From positions 103,068,267 to 103,132,266 of the forward strand of contig NC_089496.1 in assembly GCF_036850765.1 (NCBI RefSeq): 64,000 nucleotides of DNA, read 5' to 3'. Below the pieces are notes generated by a model that ran no database searches, had not been told where the DNA came from, and saw nothing but the letters and a program-made list of their open reading frames with translations. This document shows, one piece after another, positions 1 to 11,995 of the stretch. Position 1 is the stretch's first letter, and the number at the start of each line of letters is the position of its first letter. The DNA comes from Saccopteryx bilineata (lineage: Eukaryota; Chordata; Mammalia; Chiroptera; Emballonuridae). The position numbers and the translations under genes are program-made.

Positions 1-329
1 CTGATGGCAGAGAATTTGGAAAATGTGAAAGGTGAAAAGAAGAAACTAAAAGGCAACCATCTTCACCCCCCGACCCAGTGCTAATCACCATCAGTGTCCT
101 GATGCTTCCCTCCCCACTTCCAACCTTCAGTTAAGCTAAATAGTTTAATTATTCATTTATCCTTTTATTTTTTTAATTTTAATTTATTGTGTTTACATGG
201 ATTCAAGTGTCCCACTGAATATAACACTCTCTATCCTTTTATTTTAAGCACATACTCTTATCCTCTTCCCAGAATTAGTGATAGAGCAGTAGAATAAATG
301 GACAAAGTTCTTGTGGAGATAAAATAATA

Positions 330-1585
330 TCAGAGACAGTTATTAAAACTCAGTGAGTAGAAAGACAATAGGAAAAAAAAAACCCAAATGCTTAAAAATT
401 AAGCAGCATACCTCTAAATAATTTATAAGTCAAAGAACAAAGCTCAAAATTTTTTTTGAAATGACATGGAACTTAAATGAGTATTAAAATATAACAAGTC
501 AAAACATGTGGAGTGCAGCCAAGGCAGAACTGAGGGGGAAATTTATAACACCAAATGCTTGCATTAGGAAAGAGGAAACGTCCAAATCAAATATGTAAGT
601 TCTTACTCCAAAGCCCTAGTAAAAGAAGAACGAAATTAAAAGAAGCCTAAGGGGGAAGAAATGCCTTAGAAAGAGAAGCAAAGATAAGAATTATATTTCA
701 GCCCTGGCCAGTTGGCTCAGTGGTAGAGCACTGGCCCAGCGTGTTGAAGTTCTGGGTTCGGTTCCCGGCCAGGGCACACAAGAGAAGCGCCCATCTGCTT
801 CTCCACCCTTCCCCTTTCCCATCTATCTCTCTCTTCCCTTCTCTTTCCCTCCTGCAGCCAAGGCTCCCTTAGAGCAAAGTTGGCCCCAGGGCTGAGGACA
901 ACTCCATAGTCTCCACCTCAGGTGCTAGAATTAGAATGGCTCTGGTTGCAACAGAGCAATGCCCTAGATGGGCAGAGCATCGCCTCCTGGTGGGCATGCT
1001 GGGTGGATCCAGGTCCGGCGCATGCGAGAGTCTGTTCTCTCTGCCTCCCCACTTCTCACTTCAGAAAAATACCAAAAAAAAAAAAAAAAAAAAAAAAGAA
1101 TTATATTCAGCTTTTCCTCAGATACCATAAAAGCAAGGAGAGAACGGAGTCAAATATTTTAAAGTGTTGAGAGAAAACCCCCCAGCCACCTAGAATTCTA
1201 TGCTCTGCAAATTATCTTACAAAACTAAAGGTGAAATGAAAACTTCTCAGATTGAGGGACCTTGTCACCAGCAGACCTACCCTGCAAGAAATGTTGGAAG
1301 AAGTTCTTTGAAGAGAAGGAAAATGATATAAGTAAAAAACTCCACAAAAAGAAAAAAAGAATATCAGAGAAGGAATAAATGAAAGTAAAATAAAAACTTT
1401 TATTTTTGTTATTCTAAATCTAACAGGTACTGTTTTTTCCAAATCACAGCAAAGTATCAGATTATATGTGCCCACTGTGTGTGTATAAGTGAAATAATAA
1501 AATGAATGACACCAATGATATAAAGGTTGGGAGGGAGGAACTAGGATGTTGTTGTTGTTATACAGCCCTTGCATTACCTGTGATG
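330..1585 (+). mobile_element. Degraded L1 fragments (interrupted by the SINE at 701)
   Basis: Pieces such as gcagaactgagggggaaatt and accagcagacctaccctgca resemble mammalian L1 internal sequence. There is no intact frame. Boundaries and order are approximate, and sequence left of 330 is not recognised. Confidence 0.55.
701..1097 (+). mobile_element. tRNA-derived SINE, Rhin-1-like
   Basis: A full-length element with a tRNA-like head (gccctggccagttggctcag, then box B-like gttcggttcccgg), a pyrimidine-rich middle, a body ending in cttcagaaaaatac, and a poly-A tail. The target-site duplication aagaattatatt(t)ca occurs before 701 and after the tail (about 1096-1109). It is inserted inside L1-derived sequence. 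Confidence 0.93.
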
Positions 1586-1596
1586 TGCTATAGTGT

Positions 1597-1601
<5 letters not shown>

Positions 1602-1634
<33 letters not shown>

Positions 1635-1984
1635 TTTTCTGAAGCTGGAAATGGGGAGAGACAGTCAGACAGACTCCCGCATGCGCCTGACCGGGATCCA
1701 CCCGGCACGCCCACCAGGGGCGACGCTCTGCCCCTCCGGGACGTCTCTCTGTTGCGACCAGAGCCACTCTGGGGCAGAGGCCAAGGAGCCATCCCCAGCG
1801 CCCGGGCCATCTTTGCTCCAATGGAGCCTCGGCTGCGGGAGGGGAAGAGAGAGACAGAGAGGAAGGAGAGGGGGAGGGGTGGAGACGCAGATGGGCACTT
1901 CTCCTGTGTGCCCTGGCCAGGAATTGAACCCAGGACTTCTGCACGCCAGGCCGATGCTCTACCACTGAGCCAACCGGCCAGGGC
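1602..1984 (-). mobile_element. Rhin-1-like SINE with a (TG)n microsatellite in place of its tail
   Basis: Reverse orientation: the tRNA-like head ends at 1984 (gccagggc). The 14-bp target duplication ctatagtgtctttt is at 1588-1601 and 1985-1998. The usual poly-A tail is replaced by a (TG)n run (1603-1632) between the duplication and the body. Confidence 0.93.
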
Positions 1985-2362
1985 CTATAGTGTCTTTTGA
2001 AAGTGGAGGACCTGGAGTAGTTGTAAATTTATATTGTAATCTCTAGGGCAACCACTAGGAAAAAGTGTTGTTTTTTTAATGAAGTATAATTGATACACTA
2101 AACAAAGGAGAAAATGGAATCATATAAAATGCTCCATTAGAACCACAAAAAGCAATCAGCACTACAAGTAAATTCTTTACAAAAAACACCAAATGTAAGA
2201 TCCTCCATTCTACCCAGTCTATGGACAGATAGATCTACAGCTTACTCACAATTAAAACAAATTTCCTAACTTAAAAAAACAACAACACAAAAGGCAGAAA
2301 TATTGTGAGAGATGAAAACAGAAATGAAGACCAAAGGCAACAAATGGAAAACAATAAGGTAG

Positions 2363-2545
2363 CCCTGGCAGGATGGCTTGGTTGGTGGGAGCGTTGTCCT
2401 GGTGTGCAGAGGTCACTGGGTCCACCCCGGTCAGGGGACACGCAGGAATAGACTGATGTTTCTTCTCTCTCTCTCTCTCTCCCTCTCTCCATCTCTCTCT
2501 CTCTCACTTCCTCTCTTTCTCTAAAATTAATAAATAAAAAAATTT
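2363..2545 (+). mobile_element. Short VES-like tRNA SINE
   Basis: It begins gccctggcaggatggcttgg, has a box B-like gggtccaccccggtc, a CT-rich tail region, and ends aaaattaataaataaa. The head is tRNA-derived but the body is shorter than Rhin-1 and lacks its second half. It is inserted in L1-derived DNA. Confidence 0.75.
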
Positions 2546-2666
2546 TAAAGTAACATAAATGGCAGACATTAATCCAATTATGTCAATAATCTCTTCAAAT
2601 GCTAATGATCTAAATATCCCAATGAAAAGACAGAGACTGTCAGAGCAGATAAAAAAAGAAAAAGAG

Positions 2667-3044
2667 GCCCTGGCCGGTTGGCTCAGCGGTAGAGTGTCGG
2701 CCTGGCATGCAGGAGTCCCAGGTTCGATTCTCGGCCAGGGCACACAGGAGAAGCGCCCATCTGCTTCTCCACCCCTCCCCCTCTCTTTCCTCTCTGTCTC
2801 TCTCTTCCCCTCCCGCAGCCAAGACTCCATTGGAGCAAAGATGGCCCGGGCGCTGGGGATGGCTCTGTGGCCTCTGCCTCAGGCGCTAGAGTGGCTCTGG
2901 ATGCAACAGAGCGACACCCCAGAGGGGCAGAACATCGCCCCCTGGTGGGCATGCTGGGTGGATGCTGGTCGGGTGCATGCGGGAGTCTGTCTGACTGCCT
3001 CCCCGTTTCCAGCTTCGGAAAAATAAAATTAAAAAAAAAGAAAA
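2667..3044 (+). mobile_element. Rhin-1-like SINE
   Basis: A full-length copy with an intact head (gccctggccggttggctcag), CT-rich linker and A-rich tail. The flanking duplicate is A-rich (aaaagaaaaaga-type), so its limits are soft. It lies within an L1 ORF2 fragment whose sequence resumes directly after it. Confidence 0.93.
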
Positions 3045-5036
3045 AAAAAGAAAAAGAAAGCCCCAATTGTATGTTGCCTATAAGAAACCCACTTCAAATA
3101 TAAAGACGCATATAAATGAAAAGTAAGGGGGAGGAGAAGGATACACCATGCTCACATTAATCAGAAGAAAGCAGCAATTATACTAATTTCACACAAAGCA
3201 GACCAATGAGCAAGGACACTTGTAACGAAGGGCACTACATAATAGGGGTAGTGCTCCAAGAAGACATAACAAGTCTTAATGTGCGTGTGCTAACAACGCA
3301 GCGTCAATACATACGAGGCAAAAGGGATAGAATTGTAAGGGAAAAGAGAAGAACCCAATATTTTAGTCGGAGACTTTAACACCCCTCTATTAAAAAGGAG
3401 CAGGTCCAGCAGGCAGAAAATCAGCAAGGACACAGTTGAACACAACAGCAGCATCAATCAACTGGATCTAATTGACAGAGACTAGTTCATCCAACAACAG
3501 CAGAATACATTCTTCTCGGGCTCACATGGAGCATTCACCAAGAGAGACCATATTTTGGGCCATAAAATACACTTTAGCAAATTAAAAAAAATAGAAATCA
3601 TACAATGTCTGTTTTCAGACAACAGTGGAATTAAACTAGAAATCAATAACAGACAGATAGCTGGAAAAATCCCCAAACACTGAGAGATTAAACAACACAC
3701 TTGTAAATAACACATGGGTCAAGTAAGAACTCTCAAGAGAAATTAAAAATATTCTGAACTAAATGAAAATGCAATTTATCAAAATCTGTGGGACACAGAA
3801 GAGCAGTGCTTAGAGGAAAATTTCTAACATTGAACACATATACTAGAAAAGAAATGTCTAAAGTTAATAATCTAAGCTTCCACGTTAGAAAACTAGAAAA
3901 ATCAGAGAAAATTAACATAGGAGAATACCAAGGTATCTTTGGACTAGCACTGACCTTTAGACACAATAGCAAAGGCCCCATCCGTGAAGAAGTAATTGAT
4001 AAGCTAGACTTTATCAAAATTAAAACCTTCTTCTCCGTGAAAGAGAATGCCAAGCTACCGAATGGGAGAAAATATTTGCAAAAGATAAATTTGATAAAGG
4101 ACTGTTGTCTAAAATATACAGAGAACTCTTAACACTCAACAATAAAAAGAAACACAACAATCTGATTTTAAAAATGGCAGAAGACCTAAACAGAGTTCAC
4201 CAAAGATCTACAGATAGCAAAACAGCCTGTGAAACTAGGCTGCACATCCTATTTCTTCATAGAAATGCAAATCAAAACAACAGTGAGATACCACTACACA
4301 CCTATTGGAACGGCCAACAGCCAAAACTGAAACTATCAGACCTGCTGGTGAGGATGAGGAGGAACAGAAACTTGGATTCATTGCTGGTGGGAATGCAAAG
4401 ACAGTTTGGCAGTTTCTTATGGGACTGAGTATAGTCTCACTATATGATCCAGCAATTGCATTCCTTGGTATTTGCCCAAATGAACTGAAGATTATATCTC
4501 CAGAAAAACTTAAACACAGATACTTATAGCAGCTTTATTCGTAATTGCCAAAACCTGGAAGCAATCAAGATATCCTTCAGTAAATGAATGAATGAACAGA
4601 CTGGGGTACATCAAGATGATGGACTACTATATGGCACTGAAAAAGAACCGAACTATCAAGCCATGAAAAAATATGGAGGAAACTTCCAAGCATATTAGTA
4701 AGTGAAAGAAGCCAATCTGATAAAGGCTACATAGTATATGATGATTCAAACTATAGGACATTCTGAAAAAGGCAAAACTATGAAGTGGGTAAAAAGATTA
4801 AAAGAAAAAAAAGATCAGTGGTTGCCAGGGGTTAGGAGGAAAGGTGGGATAAATAGGCAGAGCACAGAGGATTTGGGGGCCAGTGCAGCTATTTTGTACG
4901 ATACTACTATGGTGAATACATGTCCCCTACATTTGTCCAAACCCAAAGCGTGTGCAATACCAAGAGTGAACTCTAATGTACGCTGCACACTTTGGGCAAT
5001 CATGATGTGTCAATGTAGGCCCATCAGTTGTCGATG

Positions 5037-5156
5037 ATACAGAAAGAATCCTTGTAATTTAGGATTAGTATTTATATTTAGTAAATGAAATATATCTCCA
5101 AATATTCTTTAGAAGTTATTTGGCTATATTTGCTTCGGGTTTTTTCTTACAGACAA
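5037..5156 (+). repeat. Local duplication, copy 1 (inside L1 3' end)
   Basis: About 120 bp starting at atacagaaagaatccttgta recurs at 5468-5577 plus 5956-5979. Only about three mismatches are visible. Copy 1 interrupts the expected L1 3'-end order, so it is probably the inserted copy. Confidence 0.85.
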
Positions 5157-5467
5157 TGTCACCCTGGTGAGGATGCTGATACCAGGGGAGGGTTGGGGAC
5201 GAGGGGTATATGAGAACTAACTCTCTGTACTTCCTACTCAATTTTGCTGTGAACCCAGAACTGCTCTAAAAACATCAAGTGGAAGAATAAAAAGATAAAA
5301 CTAGAGTCCAGTATCTTTTATAAATTTGGATACATAAATCCTCAAAAAAATTAGCAAATAGAATCAGCTATGCATTCACATATGTTCAGGACACTGGATG
5401 GTTTAATGAGCTAAAACTTCAAAGTTAGATATGCAGTCCTCACTAAGTCTCAGTTTACTGATCGGTA

Positions 5468-5979
5468 ATACAGAAAGAATCCTTGTAATTTAGGATTAGT
5501 ATTTGTATTTAGTAAATGAAATATATCTCCAAATATTCTTTAGAAGTTATTTTGCTATATTTGCTTCAGGTTTTTCTTTTCTTTTTTTTTTTTTTGTATT
5601 TTTCTGAAGTTGGAAAGGGGGAGGCAGTCAGACAGACTCCCGCATGCGCCTGACCAGGATCCACCCGGCATTGCCCACCAGGGGGCGATGCTCTGCCCAT
5701 CTGGGCGTTGCTCTGTTGCAACCAGGGCCATTCTAGCGCCTGAGGCAGAGGCCATGAAGCCATCCTCAGCGCCCGGGCCAACTTTACTCCAAGGGAGCCT
5801 TGGCTGCGGGAGGGGAAGAGAGAGACAGAGAGGAAGGAGAGGGGGAGGGGTGGAGAAGCAGATGGGCGCTTCTCCTGTGTGCTCTGGTCAGGAATTGAAC
5901 CCGGAACTCCTGCACGCCAGGTCGATGCTCTACCACTGAGCCAACTGGCCAGGGCCTTCAGGTTTTTTCTTACAGACAA
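5468..5979 (+). repeat. Local duplication, copy 2 (split by a SINE)
   Basis: Same orientation as copy 1, 431 bp to the right. The matching segment is broken at 5578-5955 by a Rhin-1-like SINE and resumes through ttcttacagacaa. The unbroken state of copy 1 shows that the duplication predates the SINE. Confidence 0.85.
5578..5955 (-). mobile_element. Rhin-1-like SINE splitting a duplicated segment
   Basis: Reverse orientation, with the T-rich tail at the left and gccagggc at 5955. The target duplication cttcaggttttt(t)ctt occurs at 5564-5577 and 5956-5970. It interrupts the second copy of a local duplication whose first copy (5037-5156) is uninterrupted. Confidence 0.93.
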
Positions 5980-5999
5980 ATAAAATGTTACAGATGTGG

Positions 6000-7249
6000 C
6001 TAAACATCTGATTTCATATCCCATTTTCCCTCCCTCCTCCAGGGAACATTATTTTGAAGCTGTTAGTATATAAATTTCTGGTAAATGTTTTAATAGCGTT
6101 ACTATTAAGAAATATGTTAAAAATTATATAACATAATTTGCATTTTTTGAATAAACCTAAATGGTATTTATGCAGTATCTCAGTATTCATAGGCATTCTC
6201 CATTCTTTAAAGACATGCATGTTTATGTATGTATACACAGAGACACATAGATACACATGATTTTAACAGCTGGGAGCACAGTGGATATGTGCATCTAAGA
6301 CACTTGAACACCTGCTTTGGAAAGTGCTCCTTAAACAATGCCAGTTAACATGACATCCTACTAGGATACACACACGTGGGAGTTCATTATCATGCTCACA
6401 GCTCCTAGCCAGCACCTGGCACAAAATAGGTGCTTAGTAAATATCAGGAACATGAGTGACAGATCCCTTTAGTTCCCTCAACTACCCCTTGAGATGGGCA
6501 CTAACCTTCCCATAGGAGCAGCAGCGAGATGTTGAAGCACTCACCACCCGCCCCGAGTCGGGAAGTGGCAGCCACGGGTGGAAAGCCACACACTGGGCCT
6601 CCAGGGCTCAGAAGCCTCTTACCTCCATCTACACTGGACAACTGAGTCTAGTCACGATTTGGGGGTTCCAGGAGATGGCCATCTCCTCCGGGCAGGGCTG
6701 TGGCAGGTCGTGCCCAACTCTGCACCCTCTGCAGAAGGCGAGGAGAAAGGTGGAGGAAGTACAGCATGCTGTATGTTAACGTGCCAAGAGGACCCAGTCC
6801 CAGGTCTGGGCCGAGGCGGGTGGGGAGGAGGGCGTGAGGGCCTCGGCAGAAGACTCACTCGTCTCAGCGAACAGGTGTTGAGAAAGCAGGCTTGTGATGC
6901 CAGTTGTTTTTGTAGTTGTTGTTTGAAGGGGCACCAGCATTAAAAAAATGGAGCTTTCAGTCACTCAGTAAGTGTTTGCTCAGTATTGCACACGCATACT
7001 CACACCGCCACATACAACAAACACACCTTCACATACTCACTCCCATGCTCACACTCACAGGCTCCCCTCTCTCTCTCATCACCTTCGTCACATGGGGTTT
7101 GACTTTATTGTTCTCATTTCATTCCATATTCACTGAGTGAGTGAAGAGAATGGCTTGCGTTTTTGAGAGCGTTTTCCAGGTGGCTTGGCACAGTGCGGCA
7201 GCCTTGGCTGCGTCTCCGGACCCCAGAACAACATCTCTAAACTGAAAGC
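6000..7249. other. Non-coding stretch without a gene
   Basis: Mostly single-copy sequence with one L2 tail (6375-6455) and a CAC-rich segment (about 6990-7060). No protein or RNA gene is recognised. Confidence 0.5.
6375..6455 (+). mobile_element. L2-like tail fragment
   Basis: A short match to the L2 end pattern: agcacctggcacaaaatagg then tgcttagtaaatatcagg. Confidence 0.6.
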
Positions 7250-7605
7250 CAGTGTAATGGACTGCACCCCCCCCCCACATTTATCCCTGCTGTGATGACA
7301 TTTGGAGATGGAGCTTTTGGGAAGTAATTAGAGTTAAATTAGGTCACGAGGATGGGGCTCTCACAGTGGAATTAGTGGCCTTATAAAAACAAGACAGAAA
7401 GGACCTGAGGAAAGGCCATGTGAGTGCAGCAACAGGTTAGCCCTTCACAAGACAGGAAGTGGGCTCTCACCTGCAGCTGAATAAGCTGCTACCTTGATCG
7501 TGGACTTCCCAGCCTCCAGAAATGTGAGAAGTAAATGTCTGTGTGTAAGCCACCCAGCCTGCAGTGTTTTGTTATGGCTGCCCAAGCCAATCAAGACAGC
7601 CAAGA
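7250..7605 (+). mobile_element. MaLR-like LTR (ancient endogenous retroviral long terminal repeat)
   Basis: It has the features of an old mammalian MaLR LTR: gtaatggactgcaccccc at the left, 'gacatttggagatgg', 'aaggccatgtgag', 'cagcctccagaaatgtgag' and 'aagccacccagcctgcagtg' at the right. It appears to be a solo copy with no internal genes. Confidence 0.6.
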
Positions 7606-7629
7606 TCCTTTAACAACATCCTTCAAGAC

Positions 7630-8125
7630 CCCGTACTGCCCAGCCCCTCTCTTTCTTTCTGATCACCTCTCTGACGTCTCTTCCCTGGCTCACTCTCTCA
7701 AGCTACCCTGGCCTACATGGTATTTCCTGAATGCGCAGAGCACATTCCTACCCCAGGGCCTTTGCACTTCCATCCATTCTGCTAGGTATACTTTTCCTCC
7801 ATGGCAAAGTCTTTCGTTTTCTTCAAGCCTTTATTCAAAAGTCACCTTCTCAATAAGGATGACCCTGAAAACTATTTAAAACTGCAACTCACTTTCCCCC
7901 ACCCAAAACTTTTTATTCCCTTACATGTTGTGATTTTTCATTTTTTTCCCCCATGCATGTATCACTTTAACATATGGTATTCTTTATTATGTTCATTGTT
8001 GATTGCCTGTTATCCTCTGCAAGAATATAAGCTCCCAAAGAACAAAAATATTGGGCATTTTTGTTTTCTGATGAAATCAAGTACCTAGAACTGTGCCTGG
8101 CACAAAGTTCCTGTTCAATAAATAT
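7630..8125 (+). mobile_element. L2 LINE 3'-end fragment
   Basis: It contains the typical L2 tail order: cagggcctttgcacttccat, aagtcaccttctcaataagg, tgcaagaatataagctccca, agaactgtgcctggcacaaa, then ttcaataaatat. It is old and truncated. Confidence 0.8.
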
Positions 8126-8168
8126 ACATATGTATATATATTTGTATATATACATATGTATATATATT
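8119..8168. repeat. TA-rich palindromic direct repeat next to a SINE
   Basis: Two copies of atacatatgtatatatattt are arranged in tandem. Each half is itself palindromic around acatatgt. It lies immediately beside the SINE at 8169. Confidence 0.75.
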
Positions 8169-8554
8169 TTGTTTTTGTTTTTGTTTTTTTTTTTGTATTT
8201 TTCTGAAGTTGGAAACGGGGAGGCAGTCAGACAGACTCCCGCATGCGCCGGACTGGGATCCACCCGGCATGCCCACCAGGGGGCGATGCTCTGCCCCTCC
8301 GGGGCGTCGCTCTGTTGCGACCAGAGCCACTCTAGCGCCTGGGGCAGAGGCCAAGGAGCCATCCCCAGCGCCCGGGCCATCTTTGCTCCAATGGAGCCTC
8401 GGCTGCGGGAGGGGAAGAGAGAGACAGAGAGGAAGGAGAGGGGGAGGGGTGGAGAAGTAGATGGGCGCCTCTCCTGTGTGCCCTGGCCAGGAATTGAACC
8501 CGGGACTTCTACACGCCAGGCCGACGCTCCACCACTGAGCCAATCGGCCAGGGC
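8169..8554 (-). mobile_element. Rhin-1-like SINE in an AT-rich site
   Basis: Reverse orientation, complete, with a (GTTTTT)-type tail. The flanks are TA-rich palindromic sequence (tgtatata...tatttt on both sides), consistent with an imperfect target duplication. Confidence 0.92.
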
Positions 8555-9369
8555 CTGTATATACAATATATATTTTGATTGGAACCTTTCACCGCTGGTG
8601 AAATAGCCTACCTGCCAAGGAGACCATGCCATACCTAGACTACCCAGCAGATGGCAGCCAAAGAACACCAGAGACAGCTGGGAGCCTATGAACCCAAGGT
8701 TCCTCCCAATTAAGTCTAAGATAACCCGGGAGACAAAACCAAGTTCAACTTACTCTCACCCACAGACTTGTATTCGTGAGAAAGACCTTCGAAGTAGGAG
8801 GTGAGCTGCTGTGCTGATACAGCCTTTATCTAATACAGTAGGCTGTTTACCCACAACTCAGGGGTAAAAAAATGAAACCAGCTGTTAAGAAGAACCGAGG
8901 TCAGAGTCTTCCCACGGTGGGAAAAAGGGGTGTAGGAGGCCTATGGCCATGAACCTGCAGCCCTCCTCCAAGGAAGAAGGAGTGACATGTGGCTACTATC
9001 ATGGAGGGAAAGAAGTAACACTAAGAACTAACACGTCGCCTGGGGGCAGGGGTGGAAGTTTCCCGTCTTCCTCTGAATACGGAAGATGTTCTGTTCCGAG
9101 AACCTCGAGTCTCCCACCACAACGCTGTTCCCTGGGTGCCAACCACCCTCTTCCCAGGCGCTCCTGTTAGCCGTGCAGTCTGGATACTGAGTTGCAGCTG
9201 TAACAAACCCTTCCAAGCCGAGTCCAGGGGAACCTGCCTTAGAACAAACGCGGCATTGGTGTGGGTCAGGTTAGGGGAGGCTCCAAGACAGGTAAGGTAC
9301 TGCTTGTGAGTCTGAGTCTGCTGACCCAGAAATATCCAAGCCAGCTGGTCCACCTGGATACTGCTACAG

Positions 9370-9520
9370 GAACAAGAGCTAGTGTGTATTGGGCACTTGT
9401 GGGCCAGGCATGTGCTAAGTGCATTGCCTGCATTGTCTCAGCAATCCTCAGAGCAACTACCTGAAGTCCACACTGTTCTTGTCCTCATCTCACCGATGAC
9501 ACAGACAGGTGTCACTCACC
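9370..9520 (+). mobile_element. MIR SINE fragment
   Basis: MIR core pattern: ggccaggcatgtgctaagtg, cattgtctcagcaatcctca, then ctcaccgatgacacaga. Ancient tRNA-derived SINE. Confidence 0.75.
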
Positions 9521-10074
9521 TAGGAACCCTGGACGTTCCTCTCAAGCTCCCTCTTAGCCACTAGGAGGAGAAATCTGCTGAGTGCGCCATGGATCCTGAC
9601 AAACCTCAGAGAACACTTAATCCAGCCCCCTCTGTTCACAGATGGAGAATCGGAGGCCCAGCAATGGGAAGAGACTGGCCCAAGTTCACAGAGAGCTGAG
9701 AAGCCCACCTGAGTGCTACGCACCGAGAATTGTCCTGCATCCTAACATTCCCGGTGAGTGTTGGGAGGTCCTCTTAATCCCTGAGTCACAGGCTTTTATG
9801 TTGTCTTTCCAGATTCCAAATTTGTTCCAGTCCTTGCTGTCCCTAAACACTTCTCATAAGACCTCATCAAAAGAACAATACATCTCTTGTTTTTTGTAGC
9901 TTCGTCAACTAGGAGATGGTCCAGCTGGGATTACTGGCCTCTCATGATGTGAATTTGGGCTTCTAAAGCTCATTAGCTACTGTTCTTGGTCAAGACACTC
10001 AAGCTCTGAGTTGGTTTGTTCCTCGGTAAAATGGGGATAGCCGTATTCATGGAAGGGTGTATTATATTGTGGAG

Positions 10075-10430
10075 TAGGCTGTCCAACACAAATATAATGG
10101 GAGCCACAAATGCAAGCCACGTGTGTAATTTTAAATTTTCTAGTAGTCATATTAAAACAATGGAAAGGAAACAGGTGAGCCAAATCACTTGACATTATGC
10201 ACCCTTATTAATTTTCATAATTTGTTTGATTTAACCAGTATATTCAAACTATTATCATTTTGATATCTAATTAATATGTGATTATTAATGAGGTACTTCG
10301 CATCTGATTTTTGTTCAAGTCTTCAATAGCTGTTGTGTCTTTTATACTTATAACACATCTCAGTTTGGATAGCCATGTTTCAAATGCTTAATAAGCACAC
10401 CTGGCCAAGTGGCTACTGTGTTGGACTTTA
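10075..10430. mobile_element. Old DNA-transposon-like repeat with inverted ends
   Basis: The left end has ctgtccaacaca ... gggagccac. The right end has gtggctactgtgttggac, which is its reverse complement in form. The interior is AT-rich. I recognise this as a widespread mammalian repeat pattern but do not assign the family. Confidence 0.5.
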
Positions 10431-11477
10431 CAGGTCACGGTAAACATTCTGAGCACACGGTGCTGTGATTTAAGTGTTGGTGCATTTACACCTTGGCTGG
10501 GCAGGCTGTCTTCACTGTAGCCTGCAGATAATCTGCGGGGACCTGACGGGTCCGGAAGGTTTGAGTTTGGGCTTTGCACTGGGAGGTAATCAGTCCTGGC
10601 CCCTCTCTGCTCTAAGCAGGTCACTGGGTGCTTTTGATCGCCTTCCCTCCCCAGAACCGATTCCGCCGGCACCACACACAGGGCTTGTGCACCCTCTGCA
10701 AATATTTGTGTCCACTTGTCTTTGGTGCGGCAGGACCATTTGTCACAACGTACAGCAGACTGAGGCCCAGTTAGGCTGGAGAGTGGAGACTGGGGGAAGG
10801 TGACAGGAGAGGGGGAGAAATTGTGTCTTCCTTGCCCTGCGGGGTCCTGGGACCCAGAGGTCTGGTCCTGTGGCACTGGGTGCTATCCCTGCTTTCCAGT
10901 TAACTCATTTTACAAATTCAAAACACAACATTAATGCAAGTCTATGGTGCTAGAGAACAACTCAGGTGTATTTTGTTAATCGAAAGAAGCAAGGAGCAGA
11001 CTACTGCGAGCCAGTGTGGAACAGGAGTGCACGGCCTGTCTTTGGGGTAGTACAGAATGATTGGCGGGGGGAATTTGGGAGGGGAACGGGGAACAGGGGT
11101 GCAAGAGAGGTGGACTCTTCACAATCTAGCCCCTTGTCGTAGTCACGTGCTACCAGGACTAAGTATCACTGCTTTTCTTCTTTTCTGAGCACGCAGGACT
11201 TTTTTAATTAAAAAATAAATGAATTAAAATATCCTTTCTCCTGCTCCATAATTACAAAGGAATGCCCGGTCATTGTCGATCATTTCCAAACCTTGAGGAA
11301 AAGCATGAAAATGCTGTGTCATTTCACTGCCGGGTGTTTGAGGGCCCGGGCTCCATACCCGGGGAGATGGTTCACTCTAAAACTAATTTTCCGTGTATCA
11401 CCATTTAAGCCTCTGGTGGGATTTAATTGGGTGAGAGGAAAAGACAAAGGGGCTACTTGCTAAGCCCTGTGAACACA

Positions 11478-11995
11478 CATGCACGCAATAAACAAAGCAA
11501 CACACCCGCAGACACACGCAATGAAGCTACACATGCACCCTCAACAACCAAACCTCTTCACACCCACGTGCCGGCAGCTGAACGGCTTTCACCCAACACT
11601 AGCTGGCTTTCACAACGGCTATCCCCACACCCAGAGCATTTCACACCCACAAACACAGGTACCCCGAGAACCACAGCTCTTTGCATACACGCACCCAACA
11701 ACCAGTGTGCTTACACTCACACACACACACCGAGAGCTTTCATCCCCCAATCAACCAGAGCTTTATATATGCACACACACCCCGCAGTAATCAAAGCACT
11801 TCACATACACACGCCAACAACCACAGAGTTCACGCACCCACACAAAGCTTCCCTAAAAACTGAAGCTCTTCACACACACACACACACACACACACTCACC
11901 CCAGAAAGTTTTACCCCCCCAACGAAGGTGCCTTCACTCTCCCAGACCCCACCAGCCAAAGCTCTCCAACCTCCACAAAAGAAAACCCAAGCGCT
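11478..11995. repeat. Degenerate CA-rich minisatellite
   Basis: Irregular units of about 40-50 bp share the theme 'agcttttcacacccacaca...caacaacca', with a purer (CA)n run at 11870-11895. The 204-codon open frame through it lacks domains and is explained by the stop-poor repeat. Confidence 0.7.

Larger units (their letters stand above)
1999..5285 (+). mobile_element. L1 remnant, ORF2 fragments to 3' end, internally deleted
   Basis: Fragments of L1 ORF2-type DNA (e.g. gactttaacacccctctat at 3373, aacaacagcagaatacattc at 3494) are followed, after a jump near 3910, by the distal ORF2 region and a 3' end (aattttgctgtgaacccaga at 5241, ctgctctaaaaac at 5262). The reverse-transcriptase core is missing, so it is dead. 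SINEs at 2363 and 2667 and a duplicated segment at 5037-5156 interrupt it. Confidence 0.8.
8580..11477. other. Non-coding stretch without a gene
   Basis: Single-copy sequence apart from the MIR at 9370 and the inverted-ended repeat at 10075. Open frames are short and show no family resemblance. Confidence 0.5.

Noticed and set aside
701..780. tRNA-like heads with box A/B motifs as genuine tRNA genes
   Set aside because: They do not fold as intact tRNAs with a usable anticodon arm by eye, and they continue into SINE bodies with tails and target duplications.
1999..5285. L1 as a possibly active element
   Set aside because: The ORF2 frame is broken, the reverse-transcriptase core is deleted and other elements interrupt it.
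7967..8668. 233-residue open frame on the - strand
   Set aside because: It lies almost entirely in a SINE and its TA-rich flank. The same peptide pattern recurs at every SINE copy, so it is not a gene.
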